DNA from: an uncultured Bacilli bacterium
GTDB lineage: Bacteria > Bacillota_I > Bacilli_A > RF39 > UBA660
Assembly: GCA_934177545.1 (NCBI GenBank)
Contig: CAKPPI010000017.1
Location: 1 to 16,807, forward strand
Length of the DNA: 16,807 nucleotides
Direction: 5' to 3'
Shown here: positions 1 to 7,079 of the stretch, in pieces
Layout: every line of letters begins with the position of its first letter
How positions within the stretch are numbered: position 1 is the first letter of the stretch
The notes under the pieces: generated by a model
What the model was told of the DNA's origin: nothing
Seen by the model: the letters and a program-made list of their open reading frames with translations, nothing else
The model's database searches: none
Made by a program: the position numbers and the translations under genes

Positions 1-497
1 ATGCTTCAAAATTAGCGGATAGTACATTTTGTAATGATAGAAGTATAGATAGTGGTTCAGGATACTTAACAGCTCCAACAACTTTTTATGGAGCATATAA
101 TCGTTTATATGATAAAAAGACACCAAGTTTAAAATGCATTCAAGATAATGATAAATTTAGAATGTCAAATGAAAATGCAAAATTAGATTATCCAGTAGGA
201 TTAATCTTAGCTGATGAAGTAGCACTTGCTGGTGGAAAATCATATAATAATGGTAGTTCGTCTCCGAATAGTAATTATTATCTATATAATGGGAAATATT
301 TTTGGACACTCTCATCAGTTTTTTTTGCATCTTATAGCTCACATGCTCGCATTTGGACTGTTATGCCATCAGGAGCTTTAAATTCTGGCATTGATGTGGC
401 AAGTTCCCTTGGTATCCGTCCGGTCATAAATCTAAAAGCTGATACAGTAATAACTAAAGGTGATGGCTCATCTCTAAATCCATTTGTAGTAAAGTAA
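1..497 (+). CDS. C-terminal part of a secreted/surface protein (partial, 5' end outside window)
   Basis: The frame is open from base 3, so the gene starts before the window; about 164 codons are visible, ending in TAA. The internal ATG at 162 is not the start, because the frame is continuous upstream and has no ribosome site there. The visible part contains 'YPVGLILADEVALAGG', an Asn/Ser/Tyr-rich stretch, 'FWTLSS', 'WTVMPSGAL', 'LGIRPVINLKAD' and a 'GDGSSLNPFVV' tail. I recognise this order of motifs (GLI.ADEV..AGG, W..S, G.RPVINLK, G.G....P..V) from large families of extracellular proteins in uncultured gut Bacillota and Mollicutes relatives. They resemble DUF6273 or formylglycine-enzyme-like folds, but I cannot confirm the family here. 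Two cysteines (in 'FCNDRS' and 'LKCIQ') could form a disulfide. The function is unknown; a cell-surface role is inferred from composition. A terminator follows directly. Confidence 0.75.
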   Translation, partial: ASKLADSTFCNDRSIDSGSGYLTAPTTFYGAYNRLYDKKTPSLKCIQDNDKFRMSNENAKLDYPVGLILADEVALAGGKSYNNGSSSPNSNYYLYNGKYFWTLSSVFFASYSSHARIWTVMPSGALNSGIDVASSLGIRPVINLKADTVITKGDGSSLNPFVVK

Positions 498-529
498 AGA
501 TTCAGATTTTAAAATGAATCTTTTTGTTT
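496..529 (+). terminator. Rho-independent terminator after the surface-protein gene
   Basis: A 9-bp perfect stem pairs AAAGATTCA (496-504) with TGAATCTTT (515-523) around a 10-nt loop, and a T-rich tail runs to about 529. It overlaps the stop codon by two bases and is followed at once by the next promoter. Confidence 0.85.
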
Positions 530-557
530 GACAGAATATATTAATTAATGATACTAT
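528..557 (+). promoter_or_regulatory. Sigma-A type promoter for the HExxH lipoprotein gene
   Basis: A consensus -35 TTGACA lies at 528-533, followed by an 18-bp spacer and TACTAT at 552-557. Transcription would begin near 564, about 20 bases before the preferred GTG start. The -35 box sits in the tail of the preceding terminator. Confidence 0.6.
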
Positions 558-582
558 AGGTAACGCGATTGGGGGCTTGTGT

Positions 583-2223
583 GTGAAAAAAAGCAAATAT
601 TTCAGATTGGGTTCATACTTTGTTTTGTCTGGACTTTTATTGCATGGTTGTGCTGATAGTATGTATCATGATGATTATATAAAAATAACTAATGAGTTTG
701 AAAAAGAAAAAGACAAGAAAATAAATGATTTGTCTTGCTTGGAAATAGATGAGTTGTATTATAAATATTTTGATTCATATAAAGTGAAATATAATCATCT
801 AGTTGGTCTTGTTCATAATGATGATGTTAGAAACTTTAAAAAGATAGTTAATAGTAAGACTACTTGTAATTATGTATTTACTGGTACTAGTGATGATATG
901 TTAGAACTTATAAAAAATAACACTAATGATTATATTGAAAAATATTCTTTAGATGATTATGGCTATATTAATGTATTAGATTATGATCATGATTCATTAA
1001 AAAAATATGAAAAGCCTTTAGATGAGATATCATATGTTTTAGAAATGGAAATTAATAAACTTATAGAACATTCTTTTACTAATGATACTATGGAAGATTT
1101 ATGTAAAATGCAAAACTTAATTGTTTTGGTTGATCCTTTTAATAAGAAATATAATAAAAATAGTGAAAATACTTATGGTGATTATAGTGATAAAGATAAT
1201 AGAATAGTTATTCATTTAGATCCGATTTTTAAGGGGAAAGATGTGACTGAAACTGGTGATTTTGAACTTTTAACAATTGCAAGAGTTCTTACTCATGAAA
1301 TTAATCATATGAGAGAGTATATTTGTGATGATAGAAAAGAAAAAGGACAAATTAATGATAAAATAATTTATGATAAATATACTGATCAAGTAACTACTCT
1401 TATAGAAACGGCTGCAGAGTCTGCTATTTATGATGAAGATAATTCTTTATTTTCTAGTGAATATTGTCCTAGAAATTATGATTGTTATGCTTATGAAAGA
1501 ACTTTTGAAAATGAGTTGTTATTACTATCTCTTACTGATAATTCTACTTCTTTAGATGATTATTATGCTAGTATGTTTGATACTGATATTAGTGGTTTAT
1601 TATCATACTTTAATATAAAAACAGATGAAGAGATTAAATCTTTTTTAAATATATTAAAACAGCAGGATGCTAGCCTATTAAGAAATAATACTGCATATAT
1701 TATTAATCCACTTAAAACTATAGTTTCTGATACATTAACTACTAGTGAGGCGAAAGAGATAATGGGTATAAACTGGAAAGTAGAGATTTTAAGATTATCA
1801 CTTAGAAACTTAATTGAATATAATATGAAAAAAGAAGAAAAATTATCAAGTGATGAAATACTAGCTTTAGGTGGTATAATCTTTTTTGTTTCTTGTGATG
1901 GAGCATATACGACTAAATATGAACCAGATGATAGTTTTATTAATCAAGTTAGTATACTTAGTAAGGAGTTTTTTAATTATATAAAAGATGAGTATGGAAT
2001 TTCTGATGATTTAGAAAATATCTCTAGTCAGTATGCTGTTTTTGAAGATATATTAACTACTAATCCAGCAGATTATTATGATACTGATGTAGCTACTTCA
2101 CTTACTAAGAAGTTTCCTAAGCTGAAAACAATTGTTGAAAGAGTAAGTGATAATGGTTATTCCTATTTCGAAATAGGAAAAACTGCAGATGAGTGTGGAA
2201 AAAGCTTGATATATACTAAATAA
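583..2223 (+). CDS. Putative lipoprotein with HExxH metallopeptidase-like motif
   Basis: This encodes 546 residues from GTG 583. A TTG at 577 is in frame, but the only G-rich ribosome site (GGGGG, 571-575) is one base from it and seven from the GTG, so GTG 583 is preferred. The N-terminus is a lipoprotein signal: Lys-Lys, a hydrophobic run and the lipobox 'LLHGC' with Cys23. The mature protein is rich in Asp, Asn, Tyr and Lys. Residues 238-242 are HEINH inside a hydrophobic helix-like segment, followed about 35 residues later by 'IETAAES' (Glu275, Glu279), which could supply the third zinc ligand as in gluzincin-like peptidases. I do not recognise the family, so zinc binding and proteolysis are inferences from the motif. 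It has its own promoter and no obvious terminator; the ileS promoter overlaps its 3' end. It probably acts on the outer face of the membrane. Confidence 0.8.
   Translation: MKKSKYFRLGSYFVLSGLLLHGCADSMYHDDYIKITNEFEKEKDKKINDLSCLEIDELYYKYFDSYKVKYNHLVGLVHNDDVRNFKKIVNSKTTCNYVFTGTSDDMLELIKNNTNDYIEKYSLDDYGYINVLDYDHDSLKKYEKPLDEISYVLEMEINKLIEHSFTNDTMEDLCKMQNLIVLVDPFNKKYNKNSENTYGDYSDKDNRIVIHLDPIFKGKDVTETGDFELLTIARVLTHEINHMREYICDDRKEKGQINDKIIYDKYTDQVTTLIETAAESAIYDEDNSLFSSEYCPRNYDCYAYERTFENELLLLSLTDNSTSLDDYYASMFDTDISGLLSYFNIKTDEEIKSFLNILKQQDASLLRNNTAYIINPLKTIVSDTLTTSEAKEIMGINWKVEILRLSLRNLIEYNMKKEEKLSSDEILALGGIIFFVSCDGAYTTKYEPDDSFINQVSILSKEFFNYIKDEYGISDDLENISSQYAVFEDILTTNPADYYDTDVATSLTKKFPKLKTIVERVSDNGYSYFEIGKTADECGKSLIYTK
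2160..2179. repeat. 20-bp perfect palindrome inside the lipoprotein gene
   Basis: TTCCTATTTC is followed immediately by its exact reverse complement GAAATAGGAA near the 3' end of the coding sequence. No T-run follows, so it is not a standard terminator. It lies about 26 bases upstream of the -35 box of the ileS promoter. Confidence 0.6.
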
Positions 2224-2234
2224 AATGGTATATT
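2206..2234 (+). promoter_or_regulatory. Sigma-A type promoter of ileS, overlapping the end of the lipoprotein gene
   Basis: TTGATA (2206-2211), a 17-bp spacer and TATATT (2229-2234) form a good promoter. The -35 box lies in the last codons of the lipoprotein gene and the stop codon lies in the spacer. Predicted transcription starts at about 2241, immediately before the T-box leader. Confidence 0.65.
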
Positions 2235-2240
2235 AATTAA

Positions 2241-2460
2241 GAAAAACAAGTGCGAAAGACGGAAATAAGGAAAATTAGTAGAGACTTCTTGGTTGGTGAA
2301 AAAGAAGATGGAACTTATTTTAGATCACTTTCAAGTTGTGCTTTATGGATAAGATAAAGACGGGGACTAGACGTTAACTAGAATAAGATAGATTAATCTA
2401 TGAAGAAAGGTGGTACCACGGAAATGTTCGTCCTTTCAGCATAGATTTTTTTGTTATAAG
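2241..2460 (+). promoter_or_regulatory. T-box leader (tRNA-Ile sensing) controlling ileS
   Basis: A T-box senses uncharged tRNA and lets transcription continue when the amino acid is short. The diagnostic T-box sequence AGGTGGTACCACGG is at 2408-2421, followed by TTCGTCCTTT and a terminator. Stem I can be sketched: ACAA/TTGT (2246-2249/2336-2339), an asymmetric K-turn-like gap, then GAAAG/CTTTC (2254-2258/2328-2332). Above these are ATAAG/CTTAT (2265-2269/2314-2318), an AGTA element (2277-2280) opposite GGAAC, and an apical stem CTTCTT/AAGAAG capped by a loop containing GGTG. An Ile codon, ATC at 2324-2326, sits unpaired on the 3' side just before CTTTC and is my specifier candidate; ATT at 2317-2319 is a weaker alternative. 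The downstream gene is ileS, which fits. Confidence 0.92.
2396..2452 (+). terminator. Regulated terminator of the ileS T-box
   Basis: ATCTATG (2396-2402) pairs with CATAGAT (2440-2446), and GAAAGG (2405-2410) pairs with CCTTTC (2432-2437). A T-run follows at 2445-2452. The 3' part of the T-box sequence lies inside this hairpin, so antiterminator and terminator are mutually exclusive, as expected. Confidence 0.85.
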
Positions 2461-2471
2461 GAGGAAATACT

Positions 2472-5400
2472 ATGGAATTTAAAGAATTAAAAAAAGGCGA
2501 TGTACATAATATTGAATTAGAAATTGCTAAAGAATGGGAAAATGAAGATATTTTAAAGAAATGTATTGATAATAGAAAAGACTCTGAGAACTTTGTTTTC
2601 TATGATGGACCTGCTACTGCTAATGGAATGCCTGGACTTCATCATATGATGGCTAAATTCTTAAAAGATACATTTTGTAAATATAAAACTATGCAAGGGT
2701 ATCGTGTCTTAAGAAAAGTAGGTTGGGATACACATGGTCTTCCTGTGGAGTTGCAAGTAGAAAAGGAACTAGGTTTTAACTCTAAGAAAGATATTGAAGA
2801 GTATGGTATAGAAGCGTTTAATAAAAAATGTAAGGAAAGTGTTTGGAAGAATGAAAAGGCTTTCTCTGATCTTACTAAGGAAATGGGACAGTTTATTGAC
2901 TTAGAGCATCCTTATGTTACTTATGATAATAACTATATTGAAACAGAGTGGTGGATACTAAAGAAATTCTTTGATGAAGGATTATTCTATGAAGGACATA
3001 AAATATTACCATTTTGTACAAGATGTGGTACAGGACTTGCTTCTCATGAAGTTGCTCAAGGATATAAAGAAGTTACAGCTAATACAGTTATTGTTCCAAT
3101 GAAAAAGAAAGATGAAGATGTTTACTTTCTAGTTTGGACTACTACGCCTTGGACTTTAATTAGTAATGTAGCTTTATGTGTTAATCCTAAAGAATTATAT
3201 ATTTTAGCTGAAAGTCGTGGTACTAAGTTTATTGTAGCTAAAGCTTTGGCTAATAAAGTATTAGGAGAAGACTATACTGTCTTAGAAGAGTATAGTGGTA
3301 AGAACTTAGAATATATGGAATATGAACAGTTAATACCAAGTCTTAAAGTGGATAAGAAAGCTTTCTTTGTAACAGTAGCAGATTATGTAACAATGGATGC
3401 CGGAACTGGTATTGTTCATATAGCACCTGCTTTTGGACAAGACGATTATAATGTTGGTAAAAGATATGATTTACCAGTATTAAATCCAGTAGGAGAAGAT
3501 GGTTGTTATACTGAAGGACTTTGGAAAGGTAGAAATGTGTTTGAAGTTGATATAGATGTCATTAAATACTTGAAAGAAAATGATAAACTATTTAAGAAAG
3601 AAAAAATTAAACATGACTATCCTCATTGTTGGCGATGTGGTACACCACTTCTATACTATGCTAAACCATCATATTACTTAGAAGTTACTAAATTAAAAGA
3701 CCAAGTAGTTAAAAATAATAATGGTGTTAACTGGTATCCATCATTTGTTGGAGAAAAAAGATTTGGTAACTGGTTATTAAATATGAATGATTGGGCAATT
3801 TCAAGAAACCGTTATTGGGGAACACCATTACCACTTTGGAGATGTTCTTGTGGTCATATGGAAATGATTGGTTCTCGTAAAGAATTAGTTGCAAAATCTA
3901 TTGAAGAAATAGATGAATCAATTGACTTACATAGACCATATGTTGATAATGTTCATATTACTTGTCCAGATTGTGGTAAGGAAATGTCAAGAGTTAAAGA
4001 AGTAATTGATTGCTGGTTTGATTCTGGTTCTATGCCTTTTGCTCAATATCATTATCCATTTGAAAATAAAGAATTATTTGAAGAACAATTCCCAGCTAAC
4101 TTTATCTGTGAAGGAATTGATCAGACAAGAGGATGGTTCTATACCTTATTATTAATATCAACTTTTGTAACTGGTAAAGCACCATATAAAAATGTTTTAG
4201 TAAATGACTTATTATTAGATAAGTTTGGTAAAAAGATGAGTAAGAGTAAAGGTAATATCGTAGAACCATTTACTACTATGAAAAAATATGGAGCAGATAC
4301 AATTCGTTTCTATTTACCTTACGTATCACCGGTTTGGTCACCTATAAAGTTTGATGATGATGGCTTAAAAGAAGTATATTCTAAATACTTATCAACCTTC
4401 AAAAATGCTTACTCATTCTTTGAGATGTATGCAAATGCTGATAAAATTGATCCTAGAGAGTATAATATTCCAGTAGCTAAACGTGATTTAACTGATAGAT
4501 GGTTATTATCTAAACTTAATCATATGGTTAAAGATGTAACTGAAGGTTATGAAAAGTATGATCTTAATATTGTTGTTCATAAAATAGTAGACTTTATTAA
4601 TGATGATTTCTCTAACTGGTATATTAGAAGTAATAGAAGAAGATTCTGGGCTAGTGAATTAACAGAAGATAAAAAAGCAGTATACTTAACAACTTATGAA
4701 ACACTACTAACTTTAGCTAAAATAACGGCCCCTGTTACACCATATATTTCAGAAGAAATTTATCAAAATCTAACTGGTAAGACCTCTGTTCATTTAGAAG
4801 ACTTTCCTAAAGTTGATGAAGAGTTACTATCAAAAGATTTAGAACAAAGAATGGAACTTGTAAGAGATATTTGTAGTCTAGGAAGAAATGCTAGAGAGGA
4901 TGCTGCTATTAAAGTAAGACAACCACTTAACTTTATGATTTTACCACTTGTTGATGAAGCAGTTATTGAAGACTTTGAAAGTATTATTAAAGAAGAACTT
5001 AATATTAAAGAAATTGTCTATAAAGATGATATGACTGAGTATATGGATTATATTGTTAAACCAAACTTTAAAGTAGTAGGTAAGGTATTTGGTTCTAAGA
5101 TGAAAGACTTTCAAGAAGCTGTTAGTAAGCTAGATATTAATGATGTTAATAAGATAAAAGCAGGATACTTTAAGATGAACTTCTTAGGTGAAGAAATTGA
5201 TGTTACAGAAGATATGATATTAACTACTCTTAAGAATAAGAAAGGTTATTGTGCTGCTAGTAATGGTAAGACAAGTATTGTTCTTGATACATCATTAACA
5301 GAAGACTTAATATTAGAAGGACTTGCTAGAGAAGTAGTAAGAAAAGTACAAAACTTAAGAAAAGAAGCAGACTTTGTAATAACTGATCATATTAACCTAT

Positions 5401-5558
5401 ATTATCATGGAGATGAAATGTTTGATAAGATGTTAGCATCATATGATGAATATATTAAAAATGAGACATTAGCAGATTCTTTAGTAGAAGATCAAGATAT
5501 TGAAAAAGATATGGAATTAAACGATATAGTTGTAGGACTAAGAGTAGAAAGAATATAA
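2472..5558 (+). CDS. ileS: Isoleucyl-tRNA synthetase, type 2 (IleRS2-like)
   Basis: This enzyme charges tRNA-Ile with isoleucine in the cytoplasm. It is 1028 residues, longer than the roughly 920 of bacterial type 1. Residues 55-58, where class I synthetases have H-x-G-H, read G-L-H-H. Others visible: Cys182/Cys185 ('CTRCG'), editing-domain threonine motif 'WTTTPWTL' (222-229), 'GTGIVHIAP' (311-319), 'HCWRCG', 'NDWAISRNRYWG', 'CPDCGKEM', 'VIDCWFDSGSMPFAQ', 'DQTRGWFYTLL' and KMSKS at 588-592. The sequence style and length, including 'CWFDSGSMPFAQ', fit the eukaryote-like type 2 group, known for mupirocin resistance. The start has AAGGAGG (2458-2464) seven bases upstream. It is regulated by the T-box leader, and the AAA+ gene follows 36 bases later. 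The enzyme assignment is very secure; type 2 is secure; resistance is inferred. Confidence 0.98.
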   Translation: MEFKELKKGDVHNIELEIAKEWENEDILKKCIDNRKDSENFVFYDGPATANGMPGLHHMMAKFLKDTFCKYKTMQGYRVLRKVGWDTHGLPVELQVEKELGFNSKKDIEEYGIEAFNKKCKESVWKNEKAFSDLTKEMGQFIDLEHPYVTYDNNYIETEWWILKKFFDEGLFYEGHKILPFCTRCGTGLASHEVAQGYKEVTANTVIVPMKKKDEDVYFLVWTTTPWTLISNVALCVNPKELYILAESRGTKFIVAKALANKVLGEDYTVLEEYSGKNLEYMEYEQLIPSLKVDKKAFFVTVADYVTMDAGTGIVHIAPAFGQDDYNVGKRYDLPVLNPVGEDGCYTEGLWKGRNVFEVDIDVIKYLKENDKLFKKEKIKHDYPHCWRCGTPLLYYAKPSYYLEVTKLKDQVVKNNNGVNWYPSFVGEKRFGNWLLNMNDWAISRNRYWGTPLPLWRCSCGHMEMIGSRKELVAKSIEEIDESIDLHRPYVDNVHITCPDCGKEMSRVKEVIDCWFDSGSMPFAQYHYPFENKELFEEQFPANFICEGIDQTRGWFYTLLLISTFVTGKAPYKNVLVNDLLLDKFGKKMSKSKGNIVEPFTTMKKYGADTIRFYLPYVSPVWSPIKFDDDGLKEVYSKYLSTFKNAYSFFEMYANADKIDPREYNIPVAKRDLTDRWLLSKLNHMVKDVTEGYEKYDLNIVVHKIVDFINDDFSNWYIRSNRRRFWASELTEDKKAVYLTTYETLLTLAKITAPVTPYISEEIYQNLTGKTSVHLEDFPKVDEELLSKDLEQRMELVRDICSLGRNAREDAAIKVRQPLNFMILPLVDEAVIEDFESIIKEELNIKEIVYKDDMTEYMDYIVKPNFKVVGKVFGSKMKDFQEAVSKLDINDVNKIKAGYFKMNFLGEEIDVTEDMILTTLKNKKGYCAASNGKTSIVLDTSLTEDLILEGLAREVVRKVQNLRKEADFVITDHINLYYHGDEMFDKMLASYDEYIKNETLADSLVEDQDIEKDMELNDIVVGLRVERI

Positions 5559-5594
5559 TCTTTCTGCTTTTGTCTATCAAAAGGGGGAGTTTTT

Positions 5595-7031
5595 ATGTTT
5601 GAGTCTGATTATATAGAATTTAAATCTAAGGCAGAAAAAGATGTTAAGGATGTTGTTTTTAAATCTATCGAAATATATAAAATGTTAGAAGATAAAGAAA
5701 TATCTTATTATTCTTATTCTATTGAAAAAGAAATGAGTACAGTAGATAAGTATTCTTTTGCTACTTTTATAGCTCTCTTAGATAGTGATAAAAAAATAAA
5801 TGATTTTTTTAAAGAACGCGGTATCACTATAGAAAAGATAGCTAATTATTTAGATGTTGATTTGGCTGATACTTCAGAGTTATATCCTGATCAATTAGAA
5901 TCAGAGTTTATACATGGTTATAGATATTTTTTACATAAAGTAACTAATGACTGTGATTGGAATAAAATAAACACGATGATCTTACTTTGTAATGTTACTT
6001 TGCGATCTAATAATGTTAGTACTGCTATAGAGAGTTTCCTTAATGATTATCTAAATATATCTGATGTAAATAAGGAATTATTTAGTTTAGATGAAGATAA
6101 TTCTTTAGAAGATATTAAGCCGGTTAAAGAGAAGAGCGATTTGCCTAATTTTGGTTACTATTTAACTGGTGATATTGGTAAAAATATAAAAGGAAGAGAA
6201 AAAGAAATAAGAGATTTAGAAGCTAGTTTAATTGCTCCTGGTAATGTAATTGTAATAGGAGAAGCTGGTGTTGGTAAAACAGCAGTAGTTGAACATTTAG
6301 CATATCTTATTAACCATAATAGGGTTCCTAATATATTAAAAGATAAAAAAATATTTTTCTTAGATTTAGTAAAATTAATGGCTAATACTACCTATAGAGG
6401 AGATTTAGAAGCTAAACTCGATAAGTTAATTAGTAGTTTAGAAAAAGGTAAGAATACAATACTGTTTATTGATGAAATACATATGATTATGGGAGCGGGT
6501 AAAGGTTCTAGTGATAATATTGATGTAGCAAATATTATGAAATCTTATTTAAGTAATAGAAAGATACAAATAATAGGAGCTACGACTACTTTAGAATATG
6601 AAAAATATATACTAGAAGATAAAGCTTTTAGAAGAAGATTTAACAAGGTAGTTGTTGATGAACCAAATGATGATGTTCTTTATGAGATATTAAATACTAA
6701 GAGAATAGAATATGAAAATAAATTAAATATAAGAATGGAAGATGCTGATAAATCAATTAGATTGTTAATTGAATCTACCAGAAAGAGTCATAGAGATTAT
6801 AGTGATAATCTTTGTAATCCCACTCTTTCCTTAAATATTCTAGGAAGAAGTTTTGCTTATACAGCAGTAGACTCTAAGAAGAGTGTAACTTTCTCTTCTT
6901 TAGCAGATTCTATTTTATCTGAGGAGACTTTATATAAAGGTAGTAGAGAAAATTGTGCTAATAAGTTGAAGAAGGCAAAAGTAAAGACTCTTTCTAATGA
7001 CGATAAAATAATTAGATTTCCTAAAAAGTAA
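5595..7031 (+). CDS. Single-ATPase ClpA/ClpC-like AAA+ protein
   Basis: This 478-residue protein has one AAA+ module of the Clp D1 type. Walker A is GEAGVGKT (222-229), Walker B 'ILFIDEIH' (Asp293, Glu294), sensor 1 'GATTT' (328-332) and the arginine-finger region 'AFRRRF' (Arg346-348). True ClpA/B/C proteins are about 750-850 residues with two ATPase domains. This one stops after the first, so it has no D2 and no ClpP-docking loop, and its short Lys-rich C-terminus gives no sign of truncation by frameshift. Residues 1-175 vaguely resemble a divergent Clp N-terminal repeat domain ('FFKERGITIEKIANYL'), which is inference. It starts with SD GGGGGAG six bases before ATG, 36 bases after ileS, with no promoter seen between; a small hairpin CTTTTG/CAAAAG (5567-5583) abuts the SD. 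It may remodel proteins alone or with a partner. Its substrate is unknown. Confidence 0.85.
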   Translation: MFESDYIEFKSKAEKDVKDVVFKSIEIYKMLEDKEISYYSYSIEKEMSTVDKYSFATFIALLDSDKKINDFFKERGITIEKIANYLDVDLADTSELYPDQLESEFIHGYRYFLHKVTNDCDWNKINTMILLCNVTLRSNNVSTAIESFLNDYLNISDVNKELFSLDEDNSLEDIKPVKEKSDLPNFGYYLTGDIGKNIKGREKEIRDLEASLIAPGNVIVIGEAGVGKTAVVEHLAYLINHNRVPNILKDKKIFFLDLVKLMANTTYRGDLEAKLDKLISSLEKGKNTILFIDEIHMIMGAGKGSSDNIDVANIMKSYLSNRKIQIIGATTTLEYEKYILEDKAFRRRFNKVVVDEPNDDVLYEILNTKRIEYENKLNIRMEDADKSIRLLIESTRKSHRDYSDNLCNPTLSLNILGRSFAYTAVDSKKSVTFSSLADSILSEETLYKGSRENCANKLKKAKVKTLSNDDKIIRFPKK

Positions 7032-7034
7032 ATG

Positions 7035-7063
7035 TTTATTTCTTTTTAGATTTCGACTATACT
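7035..7063 (+). promoter_or_regulatory. Possible promoter of the murE-type gene
   Basis: TATACT (7058-7063) is a good -10 box, but the -35 candidate TTTATT (7035-7040, 17-bp spacer) is poor. Transcription would begin near A7070, leaving a leader of about 10 bases that begins with the AGGTG ribosome site. The gene could instead be read through from the AAA+ gene. Confidence 0.4.
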
Positions 7064-7079
7064 AGTAGTAGGTGATGAT

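Noticed and set aside
577..582. TTG start at 577 for the lipoprotein gene
   Set aside because: The G-rich ribosome site ends only one base before it; GTG 583 has proper spacing and gives a cleaner lipoprotein signal.
5567..5583. Hairpin CTTTTG/CAAAAG between ileS and the AAA+ gene as a terminator
   Set aside because: The stem is only 6 bp and is followed by GGGGG, not T; it may slightly affect ribosome access but does not look like an end of transcription.
7021..7049. Inverted repeat CTAAAAAG/CTTTTTAG as a terminator of the AAA+ gene
   Set aside because: The stem is almost all A-T, the loop is long and no proper T-run follows; it could arise by chance.
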